Assembly: GCA_030654205.1 (NCBI GenBank)
Contig: JAURXW010000408.1
Location: 1-8,171 of the forward strand
From: Bacteriovorax sp.
GTDB taxonomy: Bacteria; Bdellovibrionota; Bacteriovoracia; Bacteriovoracales; Bacteriovoracaceae
Length of the DNA: 8,171 nt
Direction of reading: 5' to 3'
Shown: positions 1 to 6,369 of the stretch, piece after piece
Layout: the number at the start of each line of letters is the position of its first letter
Position numbering within the stretch: position 1 is the stretch's first letter
Translations under genes and position numbers: made by a program
Notes under the pieces: model-generated
Database searches by the model: none
Seen by the model: the letters and a program-made list of their open reading frames with translations, nothing else
What the model was told of the DNA's origin: nothing

Positions 1-851
1 AGAGCAAGATTGTTAATGAATTAAAAGCCTTCCTACCAATTATAAATGGATTAATCTCAAAGGGAAAAACTTCAACAGAAGAAGATGCGCGAATTATTTT
101 AAATGATTTACTTCATAATGTTCTAGGATATAACAAATTTAATGAACTGAAGACCGAAGTCGTATCAAAAAATGGACGAGTTGATTATGTAGTGAAACTC
201 ACAGATGGCCCACTCTCAAAGAAAGCAGAAAAGTTTGATTTTGTTATCGAGGCCAAGGCTTGCTATGTCGAACTTAGCCAAACAGTAATTGATCAAACAC
301 TCACATATTGTAACAACCTTGCCATTGAACACTTCTTCATTACAAATGCACGTGAGTGGCAACTTTATTCTGTAATTAGCAAAAAGGGTAAGCCACCTAT
401 TGCAAATCTGATTCATAAGCTAAGCCTAAGTAGTACAACAAATCTAGATGATCTTGCTGAAGAATTTTATTTATTTTCTAAAGCAGCTTATTTAAATGGT
501 GATTGGAAAAAAGTTAGTGATGTAAAATCTGTGACGAGAGTTGAAGATGTAGTTGCGGTACTACTTTGTGACAAAACACTTAAATTAGTTGCTCGAGAGT
601 TATCTACAGACAAAGTAAAAGTTTCTGAAGAATCCATAAAAGATATTTTCGAAAGTAATCTGCTTAAGCAGTGGGTTGGTGAATGTAATAAGAAGTTACT
701 AGCCAAGCTAAATGAAAAGCACAAGAAAGAAAATAAACCTGCAAGTGAAGTTCAAGGAATTGAATCAGAATTAATAAATCCTGACATGACCATTGAATCT
801 AAAGAAGGTAACTCAAGCCTAGATACCCCTGAAGAAACTAAGGTCGCTTAA
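1..851 (+). CDS. Solitary HsdR-N-type restriction nuclease, 5'-truncated by window edge
   Basis: The reading frame is already open at base 3 and gives 282 visible residues to the TAA at 849-851. A GTG at 192 is not the true start, because conserved residues lie before it; the real start is probably a few codons left of the window. Numbering from base 3, the fold of the type I restriction R-subunit N-terminal domain (HSDR_N_2-like PD-(D/E)xK nuclease) is visible: a TEED motif with Glu27, the GRVDYVV strand with Asp61, IEAK with Glu83 and Lys85, and Gln98 in QTLTYCNN. A later LFSKAAYLNGDWKKV segment also fits stand-alone members of this family. No helicase domain follows; the protein ends in a hydrophilic, acidic tail of about 50 residues. 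It is likely a cytoplasmic DNA-cleaving or DNA-binding protein, possibly defensive. Its partner and target are unknown. It converges on the CBASS operon and is not cotranscribed with it. Confidence 0.75.
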   Translation, partial: SKIVNELKAFLPIINGLISKGKTSTEEDARIILNDLLHNVLGYNKFNELKTEVVSKNGRVDYVVKLTDGPLSKKAEKFDFVIEAKACYVELSQTVIDQTLTYCNNLAIEHFFITNAREWQLYSVISKKGKPPIANLIHKLSLSSTTNLDDLAEEFYLFSKAAYLNGDWKKVSDVKSVTRVEDVVAVLLCDKTLKLVARELSTDKVKVSEESIKDIFESNLLKQWVGECNKKLLAKLNEKHKKENKPASEVQGIESELINPDMTIESKEGNSSLDTPEETKVA

Positions 852-960
852 GCTTTTAAACCTTGCTGCACCTAAAACTTTGTGATTACAAATAAATTGG
901 AATGACATAGGTGGATGGTAGAAATTTCTAAACGAAGAAAAGCTTAACGATATTGGTGCT

Positions 961-982
961 TTTGATTCCGCTAGGGATCAAA
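961..982. terminator. Candidate hairpin between convergent genes
   Basis: TTTGATTCC and GGGATCAAA pair over nine positions, one of them G-U, around a GCTA loop. On the plus strand the stem is followed by TTTAA, and on the minus strand by AAAGC, so the T-tract is weak. It lies 12 bases beyond the stop codon of the cap3 gene and about 110 bases beyond the nuclease stop. That is where a shared terminator for two convergent transcripts would be expected. The rest of 852-994 shows nothing recognisable. Confidence 0.4.
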
Positions 983-994
983 TTTAATGGTGCA

Positions 995-1471
995 TCATTT
1001 TAAAATAATTAATTTACCTACTGAAGCTAAAACATACACACCAATTGAAAAAATATTTTTGCTTTCACCTACTATTAATAAAATTGGTGTTGAACAGTTA
1101 TATTTTTCATCCATAGCTAATTTCTCGATTTGCTTGATATCGACATGGCTAAAATCTGGTGATCCTCCTGGATGAAAATGCCATTCTCCGAGAAGATGAA
1201 GAGAGTCTCTAGTCCATAAATTATTAAAAAACTGCTTTAGACCACTAACTCCTCTATAAAACCAAGTGTTGCCAAATCTTGAATCAGGCGTTGGGCCTAA
1301 AATCCCCTTAGTCATAGCAATAGATCCATTTTTATCATACAAACCGATAATCATTCCGCCTGTCTCATTATCCTTGGCCACCCTACAATATTGATAAATT
1401 TCTTGCAGATGCTCAGATCTAATTAAAAGGCTATATCTCTTACAATCAGAGCTAAACTTAATTCGGGGCAA
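995..1471 (-). CDS. cap3: Cap3-type JAB/JAMM isopeptidase of type II CBASS
   Basis: This 158-residue protein is a compact JAB/MPN metalloprotease. The zinc site is complete: Glu36 in ETGGM, then His98, His100, Ser108 and Asp111 in the exact HxH-x7-S-x2-D spacing of JAMM enzymes, within EWHFHPGGSPDFSHVD. In CBASS operons this protein (Cap3) cuts the bond that Cap2 makes between the cyclase C-terminus and its target, and so limits activation. The gene is last in the minus-strand operon, 7 bases after cap2. The start is TTG at 1471-1469: an in-frame stop lies only five codons upstream and no other start codon falls between. GAGGT sits 4 bases before it. An ATG overlapping the cap2 stop (ATGA) is out of frame with this protein. 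Family assignment is strong; the role follows from the neighbours. Confidence 0.92.
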   Translation of the reverse strand: MPRIKFSSDCKRYSLLIRSEHLQEIYQYCRVAKDNETGGMIIGLYDKNGSIAMTKGILGPTPDSRFGNTWFYRGVSGLKQFFNNLWTRDSLHLLGEWHFHPGGSPDFSHVDIKQIEKLAMDEKYNCSTPILLIVGESKNIFSIGVYVLASVGKLIILK

Positions 1472-1475
1472 AGTA

Positions 1476-1482
1476 ACCTCAT
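1476..1482 (-). promoter_or_regulatory. Ribosome binding site that decides the cap3 TTG start
   Basis: Read on the minus strand, GAGGT (1480-1476) overlaps the last bases of the cap2 TGA stop and is followed by TACT and the TTG start of cap3. The spacing of 4 bases is the same as at cap2. The placement suggests that cap3 translation depends on ribosomes finishing cap2. Confidence 0.6.
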
Positions 1483-3227
1483 ATTATTTTTGAAATTGGA
1501 ATGACTGCTATTCTGTTTTCATTTTTATTATACATACCTTCTAGCCATTTTAAACTTAATGAAGCTGCTAACATTATATCACTAATATCTGCTGGAAATA
1601 CTGGATGCCAACACCCAATTCCTTCAGTTGGAAAGCCTTCCTTTTCCGCTTTTATTTTTTCTAAATCTATTGTTGCCCTAAATACACTGTAAATATTTTC
1701 TAGCACAACCTCCTCTGCCTGAGAGAAAATTAAAAAGAGATTTTCTGCCTTAAAGCCTATTGCTGTTGAAAAGAAATTGATTTTTCCTAATTTTGAAATT
1801 TGATTTAATACACTATCACTAGCTGACGCATCAGCAATAAGATCATAACCAGCTACAGACTCAGTTCGTATGAAATCTTCAAATGATAAATTAAAAAAAT
1901 TAACTTTTACATTAATGTTTATCTTTCGAAGATAATTGGCAACTTCTTGAGACTTGTACTTACCAACGGAACTTGCATCTAATAAATGTCTTGTTAAGTT
2001 TCCAAATCTTAAAATATCATTATCGACTATAGTAATTTCACTAACGCCCCCTCTGACGAAAGCTTCTGCTAAAAATCCTCCGAGCGCTCCAGCTCCAACC
2101 AATAAAACTTTTTTATTGCATATATGCTTTAACTGACCTCTTCCAGATGATTCTTTCCAGTTCCAATTTTCTGTTGTCATCCAATCGAGAGTAATATTTT
2201 CAAGACCACTCATAAGAGCTTTTACTTTGTTTTGTTTTCCGAATTCTTTTCTTATTGTTTTAGCTAAAACCTTAGGAGGTGGTAACACAAATGCCTGTAT
2301 GTGCATCAATGCTTTTTCACCGCCTTTTAACTTAGAAATGGGAAATGCAACTAGGAATGGAATTGGCAATGACTTCTTTAGTGATGGATATATTTTATCA
2401 ATTAATAAGGATAAGTTAATACCTTCATCGGATGAAATTTTATTCAACTCCTTCCAAGTTTTTACCACACTCCAGTTTTCATAAACTGGAACTTTGTTTA
2501 ATTTTATCCACACCCCTGGGACCTCAAGTGCAACTTCATTCGTCATCGGCACCAGTCTTTTTGGCTCGACACAGTTCCGAATAAATTCACCTTTAATATT
2601 TAAAATATTTATTAAAAAAAATTTATTCATTGAAAAATTTAACAAAGCTGATCCGAACATTTCTTTATTTGTATTCCATGTATTTGAAAAATCTTCTACT
2701 GACTCATTTATAACCAATATACCGGTCGGATTCAGATAAAACATTGGAAGTTCAAAATTATCACCGTCTTTACTTAAAGCATTTTGTGAAGCTCTTTTGC
2801 ACCAATCGATTAATCGTTCTACATACCACTTTAATCTTTCATCTATGATGACGGGTTGAGCAGAAAAACTATCTTGCCTTAGTGAATATCCAAAATCTTC
2901 TAAACACGGGTATCCTGATGTCCAGTCATCTGTAGTTTCAACATTAAAAAATTGATGTTCATAAGTAGTTTTTAAGCCATTTAATCTATCTGGACTTATT
3001 TTAATAGCTGCATATTCTTCTTGGTCTTGAATTAACAAATGCCAATCCGTCTCACTTGGAAATGCTGTAATATTATTATCCAAAATTAATTTTAGTTTGA
3101 ATTTAACATGCCAAGAATTTAAATTTTCTAAAAAAATCAAATCAGAAACTATTGATGTTTCTTCTAAATCATCTAAAATTCTTCGAGCTTTTTTTAAAGA
3201 TCGAGAGGCAAAAGCACCCTTAGCCAA
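1479..3227 (-). CDS. cap2: Cap2-type E1-E2 fusion conjugating enzyme of type II CBASS
   Basis: The 582-residue length and layout fit CBASS Cap2. The N-terminal part, about residues 1-150, is E2-like, with the likely catalytic Cys108 in GYPCLEDFGYSL. A less conserved middle section follows to about 360. The C-terminal part is a ThiF/E1 adenylation domain with nucleotide-binding GAGALGG (378-384), Asp402 and Asp404 in IVDND, Asn410 and Arg413 in GNLTRH, and Asp466 in IADAS. The likely E1 catalytic Cys539 is in GCWHP. In studied systems Cap2 adenylates the cyclase C-terminus, passes it through both cysteines and links it to a target, which primes cyclase activity. The start is TTG at 3227-3225, overlapping the cyclase stop by 8 bases, with GGAGGT 4 bases upstream. 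Both active cysteines are kept, so this looks like a working full-length enzyme. Confidence 0.92.
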   Translation of the reverse strand: MAKGAFASRSLKKARRILDDLEETSIVSDLIFLENLNSWHVKFKLKLILDNNITAFPSETDWHLLIQDQEEYAAIKISPDRLNGLKTTYEHQFFNVETTDDWTSGYPCLEDFGYSLRQDSFSAQPVIIDERLKWYVERLIDWCKRASQNALSKDGDNFELPMFYLNPTGILVINESVEDFSNTWNTNKEMFGSALLNFSMNKFFLINILNIKGEFIRNCVEPKRLVPMTNEVALEVPGVWIKLNKVPVYENWSVVKTWKELNKISSDEGINLSLLIDKIYPSLKKSLPIPFLVAFPISKLKGGEKALMHIQAFVLPPPKVLAKTIRKEFGKQNKVKALMSGLENITLDWMTTENWNWKESSGRGQLKHICNKKVLLVGAGALGGFLAEAFVRGGVSEITIVDNDILRFGNLTRHLLDASSVGKYKSQEVANYLRKININVKVNFFNLSFEDFIRTESVAGYDLIADASASDSVLNQISKLGKINFFSTAIGFKAENLFLIFSQAEEVVLENIYSVFRATIDLEKIKAEKEGFPTEGIGCWHPVFPADISDIMLAASLSLKWLEGMYNKNENRIAVIPISKII

Positions 3228-4335
3228 ATCTACCTCCAGGTGGATCTGAAGGCCCTGTCACTCCAGTAAATCCTCCTCTGGCTCCCCCTGTTGGCTCTGG
3301 TGGAACATCAAATTCTTCTCCCAAAAGTTGATTCCACAGCTTGGCACTTTCATAAGTACTTGTTTCGCTATATGCTTTTTGCGCAATCTCTGATGCAAAA
3401 CATACCTGTTCATAAAATTTCTTAAAGCTGGCAATATCTATCCTTTCCCAAACATTTTTTTTAACCCCATGGTCTTCAAACTTAGGAACTGTAGAAGTTT
3501 CGTAATTATTTTTTAACTCGGCCACTATTTTTTGAAGAGTTTTAACAATACCATCAGCAACAGATGACATTTTCTCAGGAGCGTAATATCCAAATAGATG
3601 TTCAATCGGATACCCCTTAGGATGCTTAGGCATATTTGCATTTATCCTTTTCCACCACTTCATGCATTTTACAACATTTATATAGTGCCCATCTGTCTTT
3701 TTATTTTTTTCTAATGTCCACAAGATTTGTGCGATTGGATTAGTAACCACCCAAATAATTTTATCTTTATCTAAAATTTTTATTGGTTCAGATTTCCACG
3801 ATTCATACTCATCACTTTTAATTAGCGACTTGAAAAAATCATTTGTATAACTGAAACCAGCAGTATTACTTAACTGAACTGTATCTTCAATATTTTCAAA
3901 TACTCCCAACCTTCTTAGTTTATCACTTTTATAAAGCTCAGCTCCTTCTATCGGAAGTGCGGTGATAACAAGATCAAGCTCTATGTTTCCATCTATTAAT
4001 CCAATAGATTTCGACTGCAATTGATAATTATTCTCATAATGTTTTTTTGCAAATTTTTCAAAATGCTTTATCGCTTCGACAGCAGTAATAATATTGTGAT
4101 CAATATTTGTAACAACAACTACGTCAACGTCAGATTTTTGATCATTCGCTGGCTTTATTATTGTCCCCCTTCGATAGCTTCCTTGTAAGAATGTAGTCAC
4201 TATTAGATTTTTCGTACTGTCATCTTCAGACAATAATTTGGTTAATTTTGTATGGGCCTCTATAAGCTCTGTTTTCAAAGGTATCGGTAAGCGAATTTCT
4301 GATAAAAAATCATTAAAATAGCCAATTAATTCCAC
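3220..4335 (-). CDS. CD-NTase, CBASS cyclic-oligonucleotide synthase
   Basis: This 371-residue protein is a DNA-polymerase-beta-like nucleotidyltransferase of the SMODS/CD-NTase type. It shows the GS motif (Gly52-Ser53 in LQGSYRRGT), the metal-binding pair Asp69 and Asp71 in SDVDVVVV, and the third acid Asp121 in IELDLVI. A helical OAS-like part follows, with KHPKGYPIEHLFG near 237-249 and LWNQLLGEEF near 333-342. After infection is sensed, such enzymes make cyclic di- or trinucleotides that activate an effector. The product and clade cannot be read from sequence alone. The tail from about 344 is rich in Gly and Pro and ends in GGRFG. An exposed terminal glycine is what Cap2 conjugation requires. 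The start is GTG at 4335-4333 behind AAGGAG; a nearby ATG is out of frame and soon stops. It is the first gene of the operon. Confidence 0.95.
   Translation of the reverse strand: MELIGYFNDFLSEIRLPIPLKTELIEAHTKLTKLLSEDDSTKNLIVTTFLQGSYRRGTIIKPANDQKSDVDVVVVTNIDHNIITAVEAIKHFEKFAKKHYENNYQLQSKSIGLIDGNIELDLVITALPIEGAELYKSDKLRRLGVFENIEDTVQLSNTAGFSYTNDFFKSLIKSDEYESWKSEPIKILDKDKIIWVVTNPIAQILWTLEKNKKTDGHYINVVKCMKWWKRINANMPKHPKGYPIEHLFGYYAPEKMSSVADGIVKTLQKIVAELKNNYETSTVPKFEDHGVKKNVWERIDIASFKKFYEQVCFASEIAQKAYSETSTYESAKLWNQLLGEEFDVPPEPTGGARGGFTGVTGPSDPPGGRFG
3228..3237 (-). promoter_or_regulatory. cap2 ribosome binding site inside the cyclase tail codons
   Basis: On the minus strand GGAGGT (3237-3232) is followed by AGAT and the TTG start of cap2. 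The same GGA and GGT triplets are the two glycine codons of the cyclase's terminal GGRFG. The sequence therefore serves both as the cap2 translation signal and as part of the tail that Cap2 is expected to act on. Confidence 0.7.
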
Positions 4336-4402
4336 TTCATTCTCCTTATTTTCAATAGACTTAATTTACACACAGTGGAACAATAAGAACACTGGAGTTC
4401 TA
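4336..4402. promoter_or_regulatory. 67-bp divergent control region between cyclase and membrane protein
   Basis: This is the only space between the start codons of two diverging genes, so it should hold the promoters and leaders for both. It contains AAGGAG for the cyclase on the minus strand, TGGAG for the membrane-protein gene on the plus strand, and an AT-rich centre. I see no convincing -35/-10 pair in either direction. One copy of TACACACAGTG (4367-4377) lies here and an exact second copy lies at 4524-4534, inside the membrane-protein gene. The two promoters must overlap or sit back to back, which would couple their control. Confidence 0.5.
4386..4401 (+). promoter_or_regulatory. Small inverted repeat enclosing the ribosome binding site of the membrane-protein gene
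   Basis: AGAAC and GTTCT form a perfect 5-bp inverted repeat around ACTGGA. The ribosome binding site GGAG (4394-4397) sits in the loop and first stem base, 5 bases before the ATG at 4403. It may be an RNA hairpin that limits translation or a DNA operator. The GAAC-N6-GTTC spacing differs from the classic GAAC-N4-GTTC LexA box. It is short enough to be chance. Confidence 0.3.
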
Positions 4403-5059
4403 ATGAGTGATATGCCTTTTGAGAAATATGAATTTTTAGCGATTCTTCCTCCTGGTTTCCTGCTGCTATCTGTCAACTATATCCATTTTGACTTGAAAAC
4501 AATCTTCAACCCTGAAAATGTAGTACACACAGTGTCACTATTTATAATTTCATACATTCTTGGCCAAATATTAGCTGAATTTTCTATTTTTATAATCGAA
4601 GGTCTTACTAAAAAGATTTTAGGTGATCCTGTTTATATTCTTGCTGATAAATGCAAGTCTTTCAAAATGACTTACCTTACAAACTATCAAAAACCTTTTC
4701 AGCAACCTATGTTAAAAAACTTTAATGATCATTTACTTAAAGAAAACATAAAAGATGAAGATCTTTCTGGTTGGGCCTATGGTGTCTTAGTGTCGAAAGC
4801 TAAAAATGCTCAAGACTCTTCAATAAGTTCGAAACTTCAAGGCTGGCAACGACTTTTTGGATTTGCGAGAAATTGTTCAATGGCTTTGTTGCTACAATCA
4901 ATAATTTTTTTTATTGCATATTATACGACAAGAAGTGAACATAATATTTGGCTGGGTATTATCGCTCTCTTTCTTTCATATATGTTATATCTGCGCTACT
5001 TAAAATTTTTTAAAACATATTCAGTTGAGTTAATATGCTGGCATATTTTAAAATCCTAA
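4403..5059 (+). CDS. Four-segment membrane protein, candidate CBASS effector
   Basis: This 218-residue protein has about four hydrophobic segments, near residues 10-27 (FLAILPPGFLLLSVNYI), 40-66, 157-175 and 182-199. A soluble loop of roughly 90 residues lies between the second and third. Notable pieces are ILPPGF in the first segment, SYILGQ in the second, GFARN before the third, and RYLKFFKTYSVEL at the C-terminal end. There is no signal peptide or enzyme motif. In CBASS, membrane effectors open or disrupt the inner membrane once the cyclic nucleotide binds. This gene abuts the cyclase and no other effector is present, so that role is inferred. It is unusual that it is divergent and not the first gene of the operon. 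The start is ATG behind TGGAG. It could also be an unrelated membrane protein. Confidence 0.6.
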   Translation: MSDMPFEKYEFLAILPPGFLLLSVNYIHFDLKTIFNPENVVHTVSLFIISYILGQILAEFSIFIIEGLTKKILGDPVYILADKCKSFKMTYLTNYQKPFQQPMLKNFNDHLLKENIKDEDLSGWAYGVLVSKAKNAQDSSISSKLQGWQRLFGFARNCSMALLLQSIIFFIAYYTTRSEHNIWLGIIALFLSYMLYLRYLKFFKTYSVELICWHILKS

Positions 5060-5203
5060 AAAAATATTTAATCGCTAGATATAATTAACTAGGGGGGAGA
5101 GGCTCGGTTTACTTTTAATTACTCGTAGATCGTGGCTGACTCGCTTCTTCACAAGAACCAACTGAGGACAAAAAGCCCACCATATTATTATTAAATTTGA
5201 AAT

Positions 5204-5983
5204 ATGAATAAAAAGACTACCAAACCCAAAAATAGCAATTATCTTCCGTCACAAATCTATTTAACATTTGGGAGTGAAATTGAAGAAATTTCGCTTACTA
5301 TTCATCAAACCCCGATTAATGAATTTATGAAGAAAATTGACCGTGCTTTGGCACTTGATTTTTCTTTATTTCTAATAGATTTGGCCGACAACATTGTAAA
5401 AACAAACCTAGATTCAACAATAAAGGGGCTAGAGTTTTTTTATGAAAAAATTGAATCTCATAATAGCGTTGGATTTAATAAAGAAGAATTTATAAGTGCT
5501 AAAAAAATAATATCGAAACAATTTCAAAATTTTAAAGTATTATATCCAATAAATGATGTACTCATGGAAGTTCTTAAAGACTATCACCAAATAGTAGACA
5601 CTCTGCTGAAAGAGATTAAGAATGACAAAAAGAAGTCTACTATTCGTAAAAAAATAAAAGCTGATATTTTTCTATGCTTGGCAATTGCCTTAGATTATTT
5701 CGAAATAAGATTTGGCAATCAATCTCATTTAAAAGAATTTGAAGAATACATTACCCCATACCTGATCAAAAATAAAAAATTCTTTAGTGAAATTTTAGAT
5801 CATCGCCCCCAGGAAGAACCACCAAACAAAAAACAACCAAACAAAGAAGCACGCAAGAAACAATCGAAGAAAGTTACTCGCATTGATTTTAAGAATTTCG
5901 TGGTAAGCCTAGATCGTAGCCTCTCAAGAACTGCTAAGCCACTAAAAACACCTAAATCCATTCTCAAAAAGAGTCTAAAATAA
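5204..5983 (+). CDS. Unrecognised lysine-rich protein, 259 residues
   Basis: I do not recognise this protein. It is predicted mostly helical and soluble. Residues 1-30 are polar. A middle part of about 40-200 carries amphipathic helices, for example FMKKIDRALALDFSLFLIDLAD near 41-62 and DIFLCLAIALDYFEIRFG near 154-171. Residues 202-225 are a very basic linker (PPNKKQPNKEARKKQSKKV). A final segment, RIDFKNFVVSLDRSLSR near 226-242, is followed by a basic tail ending in KKSLK. The basic stretches suggest nucleic-acid or acidic-partner binding, but no catalytic motif is visible. The ATG follows an in-frame stop directly, and there is no clear ribosome binding site, unlike every other gene here. 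It sits between the CBASS candidate effector and the excisionase-like gene, so it could belong to either module. Confidence 0.6.
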   Translation: MNKKTTKPKNSNYLPSQIYLTFGSEIEEISLTIHQTPINEFMKKIDRALALDFSLFLIDLADNIVKTNLDSTIKGLEFFYEKIESHNSVGFNKEEFISAKKIISKQFQNFKVLYPINDVLMEVLKDYHQIVDTLLKEIKNDKKKSTIRKKIKADIFLCLAIALDYFEIRFGNQSHLKEFEEYITPYLIKNKKFFSEILDHRPQEEPPNKKQPNKEARKKQSKKVTRIDFKNFVVSLDRSLSRTAKPLKTPKSILKKSLK

Positions 5984-5993
5984 ACTATTTTAG
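5975..5993 (+). terminator. AT-rich hairpin over the stop codon of the 259-residue protein gene
   Basis: CTAAAATA and TATTTTAG pair perfectly over 8 bp around an AAC loop, and the TAA stop (5981-5983) lies in the stem and loop. The stem is AT-rich and no T-run follows, so an efficient intrinsic terminator is doubtful. It may weakly separate this gene from the excisionase-like gene. Confidence 0.25.
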
Positions 5994-6028
5994 CTAAGTT
6001 CAAGATCTATTCTTCCAACTACGATAAT

Positions 6029-6041
6029 CCCCATCAAGGGG
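6029..6041 (+). promoter_or_regulatory. GC hairpin covering the ribosome binding site of the excisionase-like gene
   Basis: CCCC (6029-6032) can pair with GGGG (6038-6041) across an ATCAA loop. GGGG is the core of AAGGGG, the ribosome binding site 7 bases before the TTG start at 6049. Pairing would hide the site. Together with the TTG start this suggests low or conditional expression. The stem is only 4 bp, although all G-C. Confidence 0.4.
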
Positions 6042-6048
6042 TTAAGAA

Positions 6049-6219
6049 TTGAACAAATTAATTAAAATTGAAGAGCTTGTTGAATTGCTTCAAGTAAAAG
6101 AGTCTCTCATACGCTCTCTTATTTTTAGGAAAAAAATACCCTTTATTAAAATTGGAAGACTCATACGTTTTGATGTTGAGGAGATCAACAAATGGCTAAG
6201 GAAAAAACCAATTAACTAA
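6049..6219 (+). CDS. Excisionase/AlpA-like helix-turn-helix protein, 56 residues
   Basis: The product starts MNKLIKIEELVELLQVKESL and continues through RSLIFRKKIPFIKIGRLIRFDVEEINKWL to KKPIN. This is the compact winged helix of the excisionase/AlpA (HTH_17, MerR-like) family. A first helix enters at IEELVELLQV, the recognition helix covers KESLIRSLIFRKK, the wing is IPFIKIGRLIRF, and the closing helix is DVEEINKWL. Such proteins bind attachment sites and steer excision, or switch on integrase genes, in prophages and satellites. They often sit before replication genes, as here. The TTG at 6049 is the only sensible start: an in-frame stop lies two codons upstream (TAA at 6043-6045), and AAGGGG is at 6036-6041. 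Family confidence is high. Whether it acts as excisionase or regulator cannot be told, because no integrase or att site is visible. Confidence 0.82.
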   Translation: MNKLIKIEELVELLQVKESLIRSLIFRKKIPFIKIGRLIRFDVEEINKWLRKKPIN

Positions 6220-6235
6220 CCCAGCCTTGCAACAC

Positions 6236-6259
6236 AGGAGGTATTTTATGTTGTCGTAA
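6236..6259 (+). other. Three-codon minigene behind a near-perfect ribosome binding site
   Basis: AGGAGGT (6236-6242) lies 5 bases before an ATG at 6248 that encodes only Met-Leu-Ser before TAA (6257-6259). It is the best ribosome binding site in the window but has no gene behind it. It may be a leader minigene acting on the helicase gene that starts 110 bases later, or the broken start of a lost gene. Another short frame starting at the ATG at 6271 (18 codons, MPRKFLQINL...) has no ribosome binding site. The rest of 6260-6369 is AT-rich with nothing recognisable. Confidence 0.45.
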
Positions 6260-6369
6260 ATAAAGTGAATATGCCAAGAAAGTTTTTGCAGATCAATCTT
6301 ATCATATTCAACCAACAAGCACATTAATGTTTTTTAATTTTAGTTATCAATCGATTATAGGAGAATTCT

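Noticed and set aside
234..240. Loss of the Walker B glutamate in the helicase (residues 234-240, YLVAIDN)
   Set aside because: A DN pair at this place appears usual for this family of element ATPases, so it is not evidence of an inactive enzyme. The numbers given here are residue positions.
216..724. Minus-strand open frames over the HsdR-N nuclease gene
   Set aside because: They are antisense to a gene with a recognised nuclease core and show no start signals or motifs.
987..3000. Several plus-strand open frames of 60-85 codons lying over the cap3 and cap2 genes
   Set aside because: They are antisense to genes with complete catalytic motifs, have no ribosome binding sites and encode low-quality sequence; they are shadows.
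4386..4401. LexA/SOS box before the membrane-protein gene
   Set aside because: GAAC and GTTC are present, but the 6-base gap does not match the known GAAC-N4-GTTC or GTTC-N7-GTTC forms.
5060..5203. Possible structured RNA or attachment site around AGGGGGGAGAGG
   Set aside because: The local G-rich run stands out from the AT-rich surroundings, but I found no convincing stem, promoter or repeat to support a call.
5800..6003. Minus-strand open frame of 67 codons over the end of the lysine-rich protein gene
   Set aside because: Its open state follows from the lysine-rich codons on the other strand; there is no ribosome binding site or recognisable motif.
6231..6260. A conventional small protein gene after AGGAGGT
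   Set aside because: Only three codons precede TAA, and the other two frames offer no start at the proper spacing; kept as a minigene candidate only.
6264..6369. Open frame reading EYAKKVFADQ before the helicase gene, possibly a decayed gene
   Set aside because: It begins after a stop with no start codon until late, has no binding site and no family resemblance; about 40 open codons in AT-rich DNA is not convincing.
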